Shown: positions 1 to 6,169, counted from the first letter of the stretch. The stretch: 6,578 bases of DNA from Clostridia bacterium (GCA_024682015.1 JAIKZT010000042.1:1-6578), one strand, 5' to 3'. The notes: generated by a model from the letters alone, not told the origin. Made by a program: numbers and translations.

Positions 1-1364
1 TGGATCTCCGCCGGTTTTAATTCCCGGCGCTCCACGCCGTCGAACTTCTCCGTGTCCAGGAAGAGGATGCGCCGGATCGGCAGGTTCAGCCCCATGCCGA
101 TGGCGTCCGTCGCCACGATGTACTGTGTTTCGCCTGCCAGAAAGTCCTCCATCTGCATGCGCCGGGCCGCATAGGGCAGCGCCCCGTAGATAATGGCCGG
201 ATCCTTGCCGGAGCGCCGCAGCTCCTCCGCCACGCTCAGCACTTCCACCTTGGAAAAGGCGATGAGCGCGTCGCCCGGCTGGATGTGCTCCAGATCCACT
301 GTCCGGTTCATGCAGAACAGCGGCGTCCGGCGCTTATGGATCTTCACCTCGAAGCTGTCGCCGCAGCTTCGGATGAGCCGGATCAATATGTCCTTCGCCT
401 GAGGCGCCGCGCACAGATGCACCTCCGGCGCCTGCACGCCCAGGATCGCCCGGGTCCAGGCGTAACCGCGCTGCGGATCCTCAATCATCTGGCATTCATC
501 GATGACCGCCACGTCGTAGCGCGCCTTCAGATCCAGTTTTTCGGCAGTGGCAGCCACGTGGGTATCGCCTTCCCGCACGTCCTCTTCTTCGCCCGTCGTC
601 AGGCTGCAGTCCAGCCCCGCGTCCAGCAGAGTCTCCTGCGCTTCCACGGCCAGCAGGCGCAGCGGCGCGAGATAGACGCCGGTGCGGGCCTGCCGCAGGC
701 AGCGAAAGCCTTCGTAGGTCTTGCCCGTGTTCGTGCCGCCGATGTGGAGCACGAAGTGGCGCTTCATGGCCCGCGCGTCGGGATACTCGTCCTTCGCCTC
801 CAGGGAGAGCAGCAGCTTCAGGTCGGAGCGGATCGCCTGGGGCACGTACCAGGCAGACCACACGTTCTCCAGCCCTTCCGCCGCCAGCATCTGCGACGGA
901 AAGTGCCTGCGCCGCAGGAGCCTGTGCAGATCCGCCTCGGAGTGACCCGCCGCAAAGTCCTTCGCGGACTGCTTCGCGGCAGCCAGCAGTACGAACGGAT
1001 AGCGCTGCAGCACGCGCCGGGAGAGGTCGTCCTGCGGGTCGGCGGCGATCAGCGGACAGGCCGCAACAAACCGCTTGAGCGTATCCGGGATACGGCCGGC
1101 GTCGCACTGCTTTTCCATCGCGAGAAAATCGCTGATCCATCCAGGGCGCTGCCATTTCAGGCTGTTCCGAAACCGCCTGGCGGAGCGAAGGCGGGCGATG
1201 ATGCCCCTGTGATACTTTTCCGCCAGCACCCAGTCCCAGGAGCGGCCGCGCCTCGCTTCATCCCAGGAACGGCAAAGCAGCGCGGCGGCGTCCTCCGTCT
1301 GCCTGCGCACCTCCTGCCGCTTTCTGCGGGGCTTGTTCTGTTTTTCCGCTTCCCTTCCGTCCAA
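1..1364 (-). CDS. SUV3-family DExH-box RNA helicase, C-terminus beyond window edge
   Basis: This is an ATP-dependent superfamily 2 helicase of the SUV3 type. SUV3 is the RNA helicase of the mitochondrial degradosome; bacterial members are presumed to unwind RNA in the cytoplasm. About 454 codons are visible. Residues 1-199 are a basic, helical N-terminal region. Walker A (GGTNTGKT) is at residues 209-216, followed by a motif Ia-like YLAPLRLLA. The Walker B/motif II is DECQM at 289-293, inside VIDECQMIEDPQRGYAWTR, a SUV3 signature. The second RecA-like domain holds IIYGALP near 391 and ATDAIGMGLNLPIRR at 418-432. The reading frame leaves the window just before the expected arginine-finger motif VI (QxxGRxGR), so catalytic completeness cannot be judged. 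The proposed start is TTG at 1362-1364. It is the first possible start after an in-frame stop and has AAAGGGG 11 nt upstream, which is slightly long; a later start is possible. The gene is divergent from the large secreted-protein gene. The family call is secure and the bacterial substrate is unknown. Confidence 0.9.
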   Translation of the reverse strand, partial: MDGREAEKQNKPRRKRQEVRRQTEDAAALLCRSWDEARRGRSWDWVLAEKYHRGIIARLRSARRFRNSLKWQRPGWISDFLAMEKQCDAGRIPDTLKRFVAACPLIAADPQDDLSRRVLQRYPFVLLAAAKQSAKDFAAGHSEADLHRLLRRRHFPSQMLAAEGLENVWSAWYVPQAIRSDLKLLLSLEAKDEYPDARAMKRHFVLHIGGTNTGKTYEGFRCLRQARTGVYLAPLRLLAVEAQETLLDAGLDCSLTTGEEEDVREGDTHVAATAEKLDLKARYDVAVIDECQMIEDPQRGYAWTRAILGVQAPEVHLCAAPQAKDILIRLIRSCGDSFEVKIHKRRTPLFCMNRTVDLEHIQPGDALIAFSKVEVLSVAEELRRSGKDPAIIYGALPYAARRMQMEDFLAGETQYIVATDAIGMGLNLPIRRILFLDTEKFDGVERRELKPAEI

Positions 1365-1375
1365 AACGATCGCGT

Positions 1376-1382
1376 CCCCTTT
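1376..1382 (-). promoter_or_regulatory. Ribosome binding site for the helicase gene
   Basis: AAAGGGG on the minus strand lies 11 nt before the TTG at 1362-1364. No ATG or GTG occurs in frame between it and that TTG, so this site supports the TTG start. The spacing is longer than the usual 5-9 nt, which keeps the start call tentative. Confidence 0.45.
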
Positions 1383-1392
1383 CTGTTATTTT

Positions 1393-1421
1393 ACTATATA
1401 TCGCGCCTGGAAGAGATCGAA
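1393..1421 (-). promoter_or_regulatory. Possible sigma-70-type promoter for the helicase gene
   Basis: On the minus strand a TATAGT (5 of 6 to the -10 consensus) lies at 1393-1398. A weak -35-like TTCGAT lies 17 bp upstream at 1416-1421. Initiation would fall near 1386, giving a very short leader of roughly 20 nt that still includes the AAAGGGG ribosome site. The -35 match is poor and the region is AT-rich, so this is a candidate only. Confidence 0.3.
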
Positions 1422-1448
1422 TATTTCACAGATCCCGCCGCTAGCCGG

Positions 1449-1477
1449 TAGAAAACGAATATAACGGAGTTTATAAT
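1449..1477 (+). promoter_or_regulatory. Probable promoter of the Cys-rich secreted protein gene
   Basis: A perfect -10 hexamer, TATAAT, lies at 1472-1477. A partial -35 (TAGAAA, 4 of 6) lies 17 bp upstream at 1449-1454. Transcription would start near 1484, about 34 nt before the ATG and at the left edge of an inverted repeat. The site sits in the AT-rich part of the divergent intergenic region. The -10 is convincing and the -35 is weak, so an activator or an alternative -35 may be involved. Confidence 0.5.
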
Positions 1478-1482
1478 ATAAA

Positions 1483-1500
1483 ATAGGTGATTGGACCTAT
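1483..1500. promoter_or_regulatory. Inverted repeat at the start of the secreted-protein transcript
   Basis: ATAGGT at 1483-1488 and ACCTAT at 1495-1500 form a perfect 6-bp inverted repeat around a 6-nt spacer (GATTGG). It begins about 6 bp after the TATAAT and ends just before the G-rich ribosome site. It could be an operator for a dimeric repressor overlapping the start of transcription, or a 5'-end mRNA hairpin that protects the transcript. At 6 bp in an AT-rich stretch it could also be chance. Confidence 0.35.
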
Positions 1501-1502
1501 AC

Positions 1503-1511
1503 GGGGGGAGG
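1503..1511 (+). promoter_or_regulatory. Strong ribosome binding site for the Cys-rich protein
   Basis: GGGGGGAGG lies 6 nt before the ATG at 1518. This decides the start against an in-frame TTG at 1491, which has no comparable site. It also places a clean signal peptide at the N-terminus. Confidence 0.75.
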
Positions 1512-1517
1512 ACGAAC

Positions 1518-4500
1518 ATGAAAAGAAGAGTTTTGAGCGCCTTTATGGCGCTGGTGCTGCTGGCGTGCCTGGCGCCGGCCGGGCATGTCCATGCGGATGA
1601 AGAAATCCGCTGCCCAGATTGCGACGTGTACGTGGGAGACGGCAGTATCGATTACTGCCAGTATTGCCTGCGCTGCGAGGATTGCTGCGACATGTGCTAC
1701 GCATGTGACGAGATCTGCACGGATTGCCATCAGAACGACTTCCTGGAGGGAGTCGAAGAGTACTCGCCGTGCCCGGACTGCGGCTACTGCAAAGGCGACG
1801 GAAGGGACTACTGCGAGAACTGCGGCCGCTGCGTCGACTGCGTGGACCTCTGCGAAGTATGCGGCAAATACTGCCCGGACTGTCACGATGGGATCGCCTC
1901 CGATGCGGAAGAGCTGCCCTGCCCCTCCTGCAACCTCTGCAAAGTCGATGGCAGGGCCTTCTGCGAGGAGTGCGGCGTCTGCGAGGACTGCGCGGACATC
2001 TGCGGCAGCTGCAGCCTGTGCGACGAGTGCGCCCTGGACAGGGGCGTCCATTGCCCCGAATGCGGAGAATGCTGCGAGGAGTACGGATACTGCGAGGACG
2101 GAGGCGACCACTGCGCGGAATGCTGCGAAAGCAACGGCTGGATCTGCGAGAACTGCGGCCTGTGCTGTGAAGCTCTTGGAAAGGACATGTGTTCCGTCTG
2201 CGGTCTCTGCGAAGACTGCTGCGACGACATGAGAGAGTCCCTCGGCTGCACCTGCAGCGACATGTGCTGGACCGAAGTCGGGGATGACCACCTCTGCGCG
2301 GACTGCGGCCGCTGCTTCGGCCAGGTGGATCCCTGTGACTGGTGCATGGACTACGCGGACGAATGGCGCTGCGCCGAATGCTGCGTGGAGTCGTCCAGGA
2401 TCTCCGGCTGCGACTGTGCCGAGCCCGTCTGCGTTAATTCGCCGTACTGGGACGACCATTTTGCGGCGTTCCATGCCTCGTTTGAAGGAAGCCACAGCGC
2501 TAAGCCCGCCAAGGGATGGTCCATGGACGAGACGCATCACTGGCATGCCTGCCGCTACTGCAGCGAGCCGGAGCATTTCACGGACAAGGCAGCCCACAGT
2601 TTCGACGCGAAGGGCGTCTGCTCGGTCTGCGGGTTTTCCCGCGATTCGGACCTCTTCATCCTGATCCAGCCCAAGGATCAGCACGTCAAGCAGACGTACA
2701 GCGGCTGGTGCGACTGCTCGGATGAGCCCGCGGATGACCTGCGGACGACCGCGGTGAGCTTCTCCGTCAAGGTCTACAGCAAAAATGGTGCCGAGAATCT
2801 GTCGTATCAGTGGTACAAGAACGGTATCTACACACCGCTCCACGACACGTATTACGATGACCAGTATTCCGTCGGAACGCGCACGTCCGTATTTACCCAT
2901 ATGGTCCATCCCCGCGCCTGCAACTGGCCGAATGCGACAGGCCCCTATTTCTGCGTCATCACCGATACGGTCAGCGGGGAATCCGTGACCACCGACAAGG
3001 TCTACGTACGGGCTTCCCACAACTACAGGCTCATCACCGAAGACGGCACGGACCCGGCGGGTCACAGGCTGGTCTGCTGCGGCCAGGACTGCGGAGCGCT
3101 CGGCCCTCTCGAGCCCCATGCGTACGGAGAGTGGACCTGGCATCTTGCTGCCGATGGCACTCAGGACTACCGCTCTCGCACCTGCGCCAAATGCAACTAC
3201 ACGGAGAAGGTATATGCTCACGAGCACAACTACGACTTTTCGCTCATGATGGACGCCGTTTTCCGCGGCGAGTATGACATCGTCGAAGAAAACGACCGGA
3301 TCAATCAGTACGTCTACGCCTTCACGTACAACGGCAAGGCCATGCAGGGCGGATCCAACAGAGCCTATCACTGGATCGACTGCTCCGTACCCGGCTGCAC
3401 GTTCACTCTGAAGGAAGAGCACCAGTGGGGCGATTATAAGATCATCAATAACCCGAATGCCTCCCGACCCGGCACAGCCTACGCGGAATGCATCGTCTGC
3501 GGGATGCAGAAGACCTGGTCGAAGACCTATTATGACCAGCACACGCACCCGGTCAACGTCACGGATGGCACCAGCGACACGGATTTCGCCAGCGAAGGCA
3601 GCGTCGTCCAGGTGTTTGTGACGCCTCAGGGCGACGGGCGGAGGGTCACCGGCGGAACGGCAAGTATCGTTTACACACAGACGCTGTCGAACGGAAGGAC
3701 CAGCATCGGCACGAACACCGTACAGCTTAGGGCTGTTACGGAGGGCCAGACATACGGGTTTACGGTTCCGCGCACGATGACCACCAATCGCGGGACCGTG
3801 GATTACGGTTCCAATCCCATAAACGTCGAGTTTACCTATGCGGCCTGCGATCATGCGGAATCGGAGCGGCAAGGTGTCCTGGAAGCCAGCTGCGTCAAAG
3901 ACGGCTATACCGGTGATCTCCTCTGCGACTACTGCGGGGAACTGCTGGAAAAAGGCACCTACATCGCGCCGAAAGGCCACGGTGAGCCGGTCCTTGCGAC
4001 GGAGAACGTCTTCGCGACGGACTCCCTCGGAAACATCGTATACCATAAAAGAGGCGAATACAGCACGCCTGTCTACCTCGTTCACGCTCCGCAGGACGTC
4101 TATTGTGACGATCCGGCCGCCAAGGGCTGCTACAGCGGAGACTGGCTCTGCCCGGACTGCGGCGAGGTCATCAGGAACGGCGAATATTCCGCGAAGCTGC
4201 ACTATTACACGCTGCTCGACGAGATCGATGAACCCGCTTACAGCGAGCATGTCGCTGCGGGGCTGAAGCCTTCGATGGAGGCAGACCTGGACGTCATGGG
4301 CTACACTGGCGACATGGTCTGCACGGCCTGCGGCGCCGTAAAATACGGCAAGCCCATCCCGGCGCTTCCCGGCACGGATCCCGACGTGCTGCGGGTCAAC
4401 GCGGTAACGCTTTACGGAAGTGACGGAAACAGCCTGGACCATTACGATGGCGGCGGATTAAGTTCCGTCGTGCTGGATTGCGGGCCGACCCGTTCGACCC

Positions 4501-4703
4501 CGGCGGCGATGTCCGTTCTGATCGCCTCTTATGACCCCAACGGGCGCTTTATCGGCTGTGAACTCCGCGAGGTAGAGCGGTCGGACCTCGGTTCGGACAT
4601 GGAGCTCGCCTATTCCTGCGGCAGCAACGTGAGCCGCGTCGTGCTACTCGTCATAAACGATCGGTTCGCGCCGATCAATCCGCTGATCCCCCTGACGGAT
4701 TGA
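1518..4703 (+). CDS. Large secreted cysteine-saturated repeat protein, function unknown
   Basis: I do not recognise a named family for this 1061-residue exported protein. Residues 1-26 are a signal peptide: MKRR, a hydrophobic core, and a likely signal peptidase I site after HVHA. An LLAC at 14-17 could instead act as a lipobox. Residues 31-310 contain 64 Cys, mostly as CxxC and CC within Asp/Glu-rich repeats of roughly 45-55 residues that open with CPDC, CPSC or CPEC. A Cys-pair module follows at 340-374 (HWHACRYC to GVCSVCGF). Next comes a beta-rich Ig-like stretch at about 380-500, with LSYQWYKNG at 428-436. More CxxC modules lie at 519-571 and 620-663, and a second beta-rich stretch at about 678-775. 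Three GYTGD/CxxCG-like modules lie at about 792-820, 870-890 and 928-945. A beta domain covers about 956-1061 and ends at PINPLIPLTD. No LPXTG motif, SLH domain, transmembrane anchor or catalytic motif is visible. It probably acts outside the cell as a metal-binding, disulfide-rich or adhesive scaffold; that role is inference. The gene looks monocistronic, with its own promoter and terminator. Confidence 0.88.
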   Translation: MKRRVLSAFMALVLLACLAPAGHVHADEEIRCPDCDVYVGDGSIDYCQYCLRCEDCCDMCYACDEICTDCHQNDFLEGVEEYSPCPDCGYCKGDGRDYCENCGRCVDCVDLCEVCGKYCPDCHDGIASDAEELPCPSCNLCKVDGRAFCEECGVCEDCADICGSCSLCDECALDRGVHCPECGECCEEYGYCEDGGDHCAECCESNGWICENCGLCCEALGKDMCSVCGLCEDCCDDMRESLGCTCSDMCWTEVGDDHLCADCGRCFGQVDPCDWCMDYADEWRCAECCVESSRISGCDCAEPVCVNSPYWDDHFAAFHASFEGSHSAKPAKGWSMDETHHWHACRYCSEPEHFTDKAAHSFDAKGVCSVCGFSRDSDLFILIQPKDQHVKQTYSGWCDCSDEPADDLRTTAVSFSVKVYSKNGAENLSYQWYKNGIYTPLHDTYYDDQYSVGTRTSVFTHMVHPRACNWPNATGPYFCVITDTVSGESVTTDKVYVRASHNYRLITEDGTDPAGHRLVCCGQDCGALGPLEPHAYGEWTWHLAADGTQDYRSRTCAKCNYTEKVYAHEHNYDFSLMMDAVFRGEYDIVEENDRINQYVYAFTYNGKAMQGGSNRAYHWIDCSVPGCTFTLKEEHQWGDYKIINNPNASRPGTAYAECIVCGMQKTWSKTYYDQHTHPVNVTDGTSDTDFASEGSVVQVFVTPQGDGRRVTGGTASIVYTQTLSNGRTSIGTNTVQLRAVTEGQTYGFTVPRTMTTNRGTVDYGSNPINVEFTYAACDHAESERQGVLEASCVKDGYTGDLLCDYCGELLEKGTYIAPKGHGEPVLATENVFATDSLGNIVYHKRGEYSTPVYLVHAPQDVYCDDPAAKGCYSGDWLCPDCGEVIRNGEYSAKLHYYTLLDEIDEPAYSEHVAAGLKPSMEADLDVMGYTGDMVCTACGAVKYGKPIPALPGTDPDVLRVNAVTLYGSDGNSLDHYDGGGLSSVVLDCGPTRSTPAAMSVLIASYDPNGRFIGCELREVERSDLGSDMELAYSCGSNVSRVVLLVINDRFAPINPLIPLTD
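1611..2432 (+). repeat. Degenerate Cys-rich protein repeats within the secreted protein
   Basis: Codons 32-305 of the 1061-residue protein encode imperfect repeats. Units begin near residues 32 (CPDCDVYVGDG), 85 (CPDCGYCKGDG), 135 (CPSCNLCKVDG), 179 (CPECGECCEEYG) and 225 (CSVCGLCEDCC), and the last is longer and more diverged. Each of the first three reads roughly CPxC, x5-7, DG, x3-4, C-x2-C-x2-C-x2-C, then three or four more Cys. Most cysteines use TGC and most acidic residues GAC, GAA or GAG, so the DNA is also visibly repetitive in TGCG-rich words. The repeats diverge progressively, which suggests old internal duplication rather than recent expansion. Confidence 0.8.
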
Positions 4704-4734
4704 GGCTTTGCCCGGCCTCTCCTGTGGACGGCGC

Positions 4735-4750
4735 CTGCAAAGACTTGCAG
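4735..4750 (+). other. Small hairpin just before the terminator
   Basis: CTGCAA (4735-4740) and TTGCAG (4745-4750) form a perfect 6-bp stem with a 4-nt loop, directly before the main terminator stem. It may add to 3'-end stability of the upstream transcript. On its own it has no U-run and is not a terminator. Confidence 0.45.
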
Positions 4751-4751
4751 C

Positions 4752-4789
4752 AAACCCCGAAACAAAAGCGGTTTCGGGGTTTCATTTTT
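4752..4789 (+). terminator. Strong intrinsic terminator after the Cys-rich protein gene
   Basis: A perfect 12-bp stem (AAACCCCGAAAC at 4752-4763 with GTTTCGGGGTTT at 4771-4782) encloses a 7-nt loop. It is followed by CATTTTT at 4783-4789. It lies 49 nt after the TGA at 4701-4703. The T-run is on the plus strand, so it ends rightward transcription and isolates the large gene from the downstream lipoprotein gene. Confidence 0.93.
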
Positions 4790-4832
4790 CTGTGAATGTT
4801 CTACAAGAGAGTAGATGGTTCTTTTCCGCTTG

Positions 4833-4841
4833 TGATATGAT
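4833..4841 (+). promoter_or_regulatory. Extended -10 promoter for the small lipoprotein gene
   Basis: TGATATGAT is a TGn extension (4833-4835) joined to a -10 TATGAT (4836-4841). No good -35 is present, as is usual for extended -10 promoters. Initiation near 4848 would give a leader of about 90 nt that carries the hairpin at 4862-4893. The position between a strong terminator and the next gene supports the call. Confidence 0.5.
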
Positions 4842-4861
4842 TTAATCTGTACATGCCATCC

Positions 4862-4893
4862 TGGGGAAGTGCTGCAGGCGCAGCGATTCCCCA
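4862..4893 (+). other. Long imperfect hairpin in the lipoprotein gene leader
   Basis: TGGGGAA (4862-4868) pairs with TTCCCCA (4887-4893), and GCTGC (4871-4875) pairs with GCAGC (4880-4884). These are separated by a symmetric 2x2 internal loop (GT/GA) and capped by AGGC. That gives 12 base pairs with nothing in the arms unpaired apart from the internal loop. No T-run follows, so it is not an intrinsic terminator. It may be a leader RNA structure controlling the gene at 4939, a stability element, or a symmetric protein site. I do not recognise it as a known riboswitch class. Confidence 0.5.
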
Positions 4894-4938
4894 AAGCAGA
4901 CGATGTTTGGTTTAAGGGATCTCCCGACACAGTAAAGA

Positions 4939-5238
4939 ATGATTTCTGCATTTGATCCATTTAAAAAGAAACCTCTGCGAGGGGTCCTGGCGATGCTCAT
5001 CCTTCTCGCCTGCCTGCTGGCAGGTTGCGCAGCGGACAGGAACGAGGAAAACACGTTCCGGAAGTATCCGCGCATCAGCCAGATCATGAAGCTTTTCCTT
5101 TACGCCATTCTGGACAACTTCGGCTACCGCCAGCTTAACACGATCTACAAAGTGGAGGCCATGGCGGGATACCGGAAAAATAAATCCTCCTGGGGAAGCA
5201 TCCAGCGCAGGACGTTTTCCGCAGGAGAAAAGAAATAG
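4939..5238 (+). CDS. Small predicted lipoprotein, function unknown
   Basis: The 99-residue product has a lipoprotein signal: a basic n-region (KKKPLRG, residues 9-15), a hydrophobic core (VLAMLILLACLLAGC) and a lipobox LAGC at 27-30. Cleavage and lipidation would be at Cys30. The mature part is only 70 residues, strongly basic, and holds an aromatic and aliphatic patch (QIMKLFLYAILDNFGY, about 48-63). It has no recognised enzymatic motif, and its small size suggests a membrane-anchored accessory or peptide-like protein. The ATG at 4939 is preferred because it includes the positive n-region, although its ribosome site is poor. An internal ATG at 4993 has a GAGGGG upstream at a good distance but would give an uncharged n-region. 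The gene converges on the next gene with a 17-nt gap. A lipoprotein is likely; its role is unknown. Confidence 0.72.
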   Translation: MISAFDPFKKKPLRGVLAMLILLACLLAGCAADRNEENTFRKYPRISQIMKLFLYAILDNFGYRQLNTIYKVEAMAGYRKNKSSWGSIQRRTFSAGEKK

Positions 5239-5255
5239 CAACGCCTTTTCGTTTG

Positions 5256-6074
5256 TCAGTCTGTCGCGGACGCCATGATCACTGCAAAACGGCCGAGGGT
5301 CTTGTCGTATACCGTCAGGCACAGCGTACCCCACCACTCGCGACCCTCGTCAAAATAGTCCGACCAGTCCGTGCTCCATTCATATGCTTGAAGCTCGCCC
5401 GTTCCGTTCGGGAAAAGAGCTTTGTTGACCCGCTCAAAATCCTCAGCGGTGCAACTGTTTCCGTGCGGCGGACATAGAAACGCCTTTCGGTAATTGAGCT
5501 TTCCGTCCCGATCTTCCGCCGAAAAGAGCTCTTCCACAGCGATCCTTTTTCCGGCGGCCTGTCCGGGGTCACCCCTCCATTCCCCGCCGAGCCTTTCGAA
5601 AGCGGTTTTCAGCGCCTTGCGGTGCGACTCACAGCCGGCATATCGTTCTTCCTTCACGATGCAGTAATCCAGGGCCAGATCGGGATAGCCTGCTATCAGC
5701 GCATAAAAGGGATCTTCCTCCGGCTTTGCGCCAGACTGACTCTCTGCGTTCCGCTGGCCCGGCTCCGGCTTTGTCTTCCCCTGAAGCATCTGTGAGCAGG
5801 CAGGTTCATCTTTGAGCGCTTTGCCGGCGAGCGTATCGCGGACGATCGCATCGACGAGCGCCTTGCGGCTTCTGTAACCGTAAGGAATGGCAACGATGGT
5901 GTACCATCTTCCGGGATATTCCCAATTCTCCTGAAAATACTCCTCCACCGGATGGCGGTCGATCACCTCCGTGACACCCGGGCGCGTTTTTCGAACGATG
6001 GCCAGCGCTTCCCTATGGATGCCCTCCCGGAATTCCGCCGCGTATTTCAGATCCTGTTCACTGTATTTTGGCAT
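5256..6074 (-). CDS. Uncharacterised cytoplasmic protein, 272 residues
   Basis: I do not recognise the family with confidence. There is no signal peptide or membrane segment, so it is probably cytoplasmic. Residues 1-95 form a mixed alpha/beta region with aromatic clusters (EYFQENWEYPGRWYTIVAIPYGYR, about 45-68, given here as one named region). Residues about 96-120 are a polar linker rich in Lys, Glu, Gln, Pro and Ser. Residues 121-272 form a second region ending in a Trp/Asp-rich segment, with EWSTDWSDYFDEG at 232-244, WWGTLCLTVYD at 247-257 and FAVIMASATD at the C-terminus. That last segment looks like a conserved, structured end rather than spurious coding. The ATG at 6072-6074 has a strong ribosome site 7 nt upstream. 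It lies 95 bp downstream of the NifX/NifB-like gene on the same strand and could share its transcript. The coding call is firm; no function is proposed. Confidence 0.85.
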   Translation of the reverse strand: MPKYSEQDLKYAAEFREGIHREALAIVRKTRPGVTEVIDRHPVEEYFQENWEYPGRWYTIVAIPYGYRSRKALVDAIVRDTLAGKALKDEPACSQMLQGKTKPEPGQRNAESQSGAKPEEDPFYALIAGYPDLALDYCIVKEERYAGCESHRKALKTAFERLGGEWRGDPGQAAGKRIAVEELFSAEDRDGKLNYRKAFLCPPHGNSCTAEDFERVNKALFPNGTGELQAYEWSTDWSDYFDEGREWWGTLCLTVYDKTLGRFAVIMASATD

Positions 6075-6081
6075 GATGTCG

Positions 6082-6088
6082 CTCCTCT
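6082..6088 (-). promoter_or_regulatory. Ribosome binding site for the 272-residue protein
   Basis: AGAGGAG on the minus strand lies 7 nt before the ATG at 6072-6074. This is near-ideal spacing and fixes the start. Confidence 0.7.
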
Positions 6089-6169
6089 GCAGACGCCGGC
6101 TGCCTGACCCCGCTCAACCCCACGAATGGGAATCCGCTGATGCGTTACAACCTTCCGGCGACCACGGTT

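Noticed and set aside
496..1155. A 219-codon minus-strand frame overlapping the helicase gene
   Set aside because: It is in a different frame from the helicase motifs and its translation is Arg/Gly/Ala low complexity.
285..1451. A 388-codon plus-strand open frame across the helicase gene
   Set aside because: It lies opposite a frame with unmistakable helicase motifs. Its own product is Arg/Gln/His-rich with no domain, as expected for a shadow in GC-rich DNA.
1585..2232. An alternative plus-strand frame rich in Ala, Thr and Ser across the Cys repeats
   Set aside because: This is the +1 reading of the TGC-rich repeats. It has no ribosome site, and the in-frame Cys-rich reading carries the signal peptide.
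1611..2432. Possible CRISPR-like or DNA-level tandem array from the repeated TGCG words
   Set aside because: The repetition is codon-phased and degenerate, with variable unit length and no unique spacers. It reflects protein repeats.
1497..4442. A 981-codon open frame antisense to the Cys-rich protein gene
   Set aside because: Its translation is Ala/Val/Arg-rich low-complexity sequence with no domain. It mirrors the codon bias of the plus-strand gene (TGC and GAC codons read in reverse), which has a signal peptide, a ribosome site and a terminator.
5226..5250. GAAAAG/CTTTTC pairing between the convergent genes as a bidirectional terminator
   Set aside because: It is only a 6-bp AT-rich stem with a large loop and no convincing T-run, too weak to annotate.
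6075..6169. Search for a terminator or promoter between the NifX/NifB-like gene and the 272-residue protein gene
   Set aside because: No stem with a T-run and no good -35/-10 pair was found. Only a distant CGCCGG/CCGGCG pairing is present, which is not persuasive.
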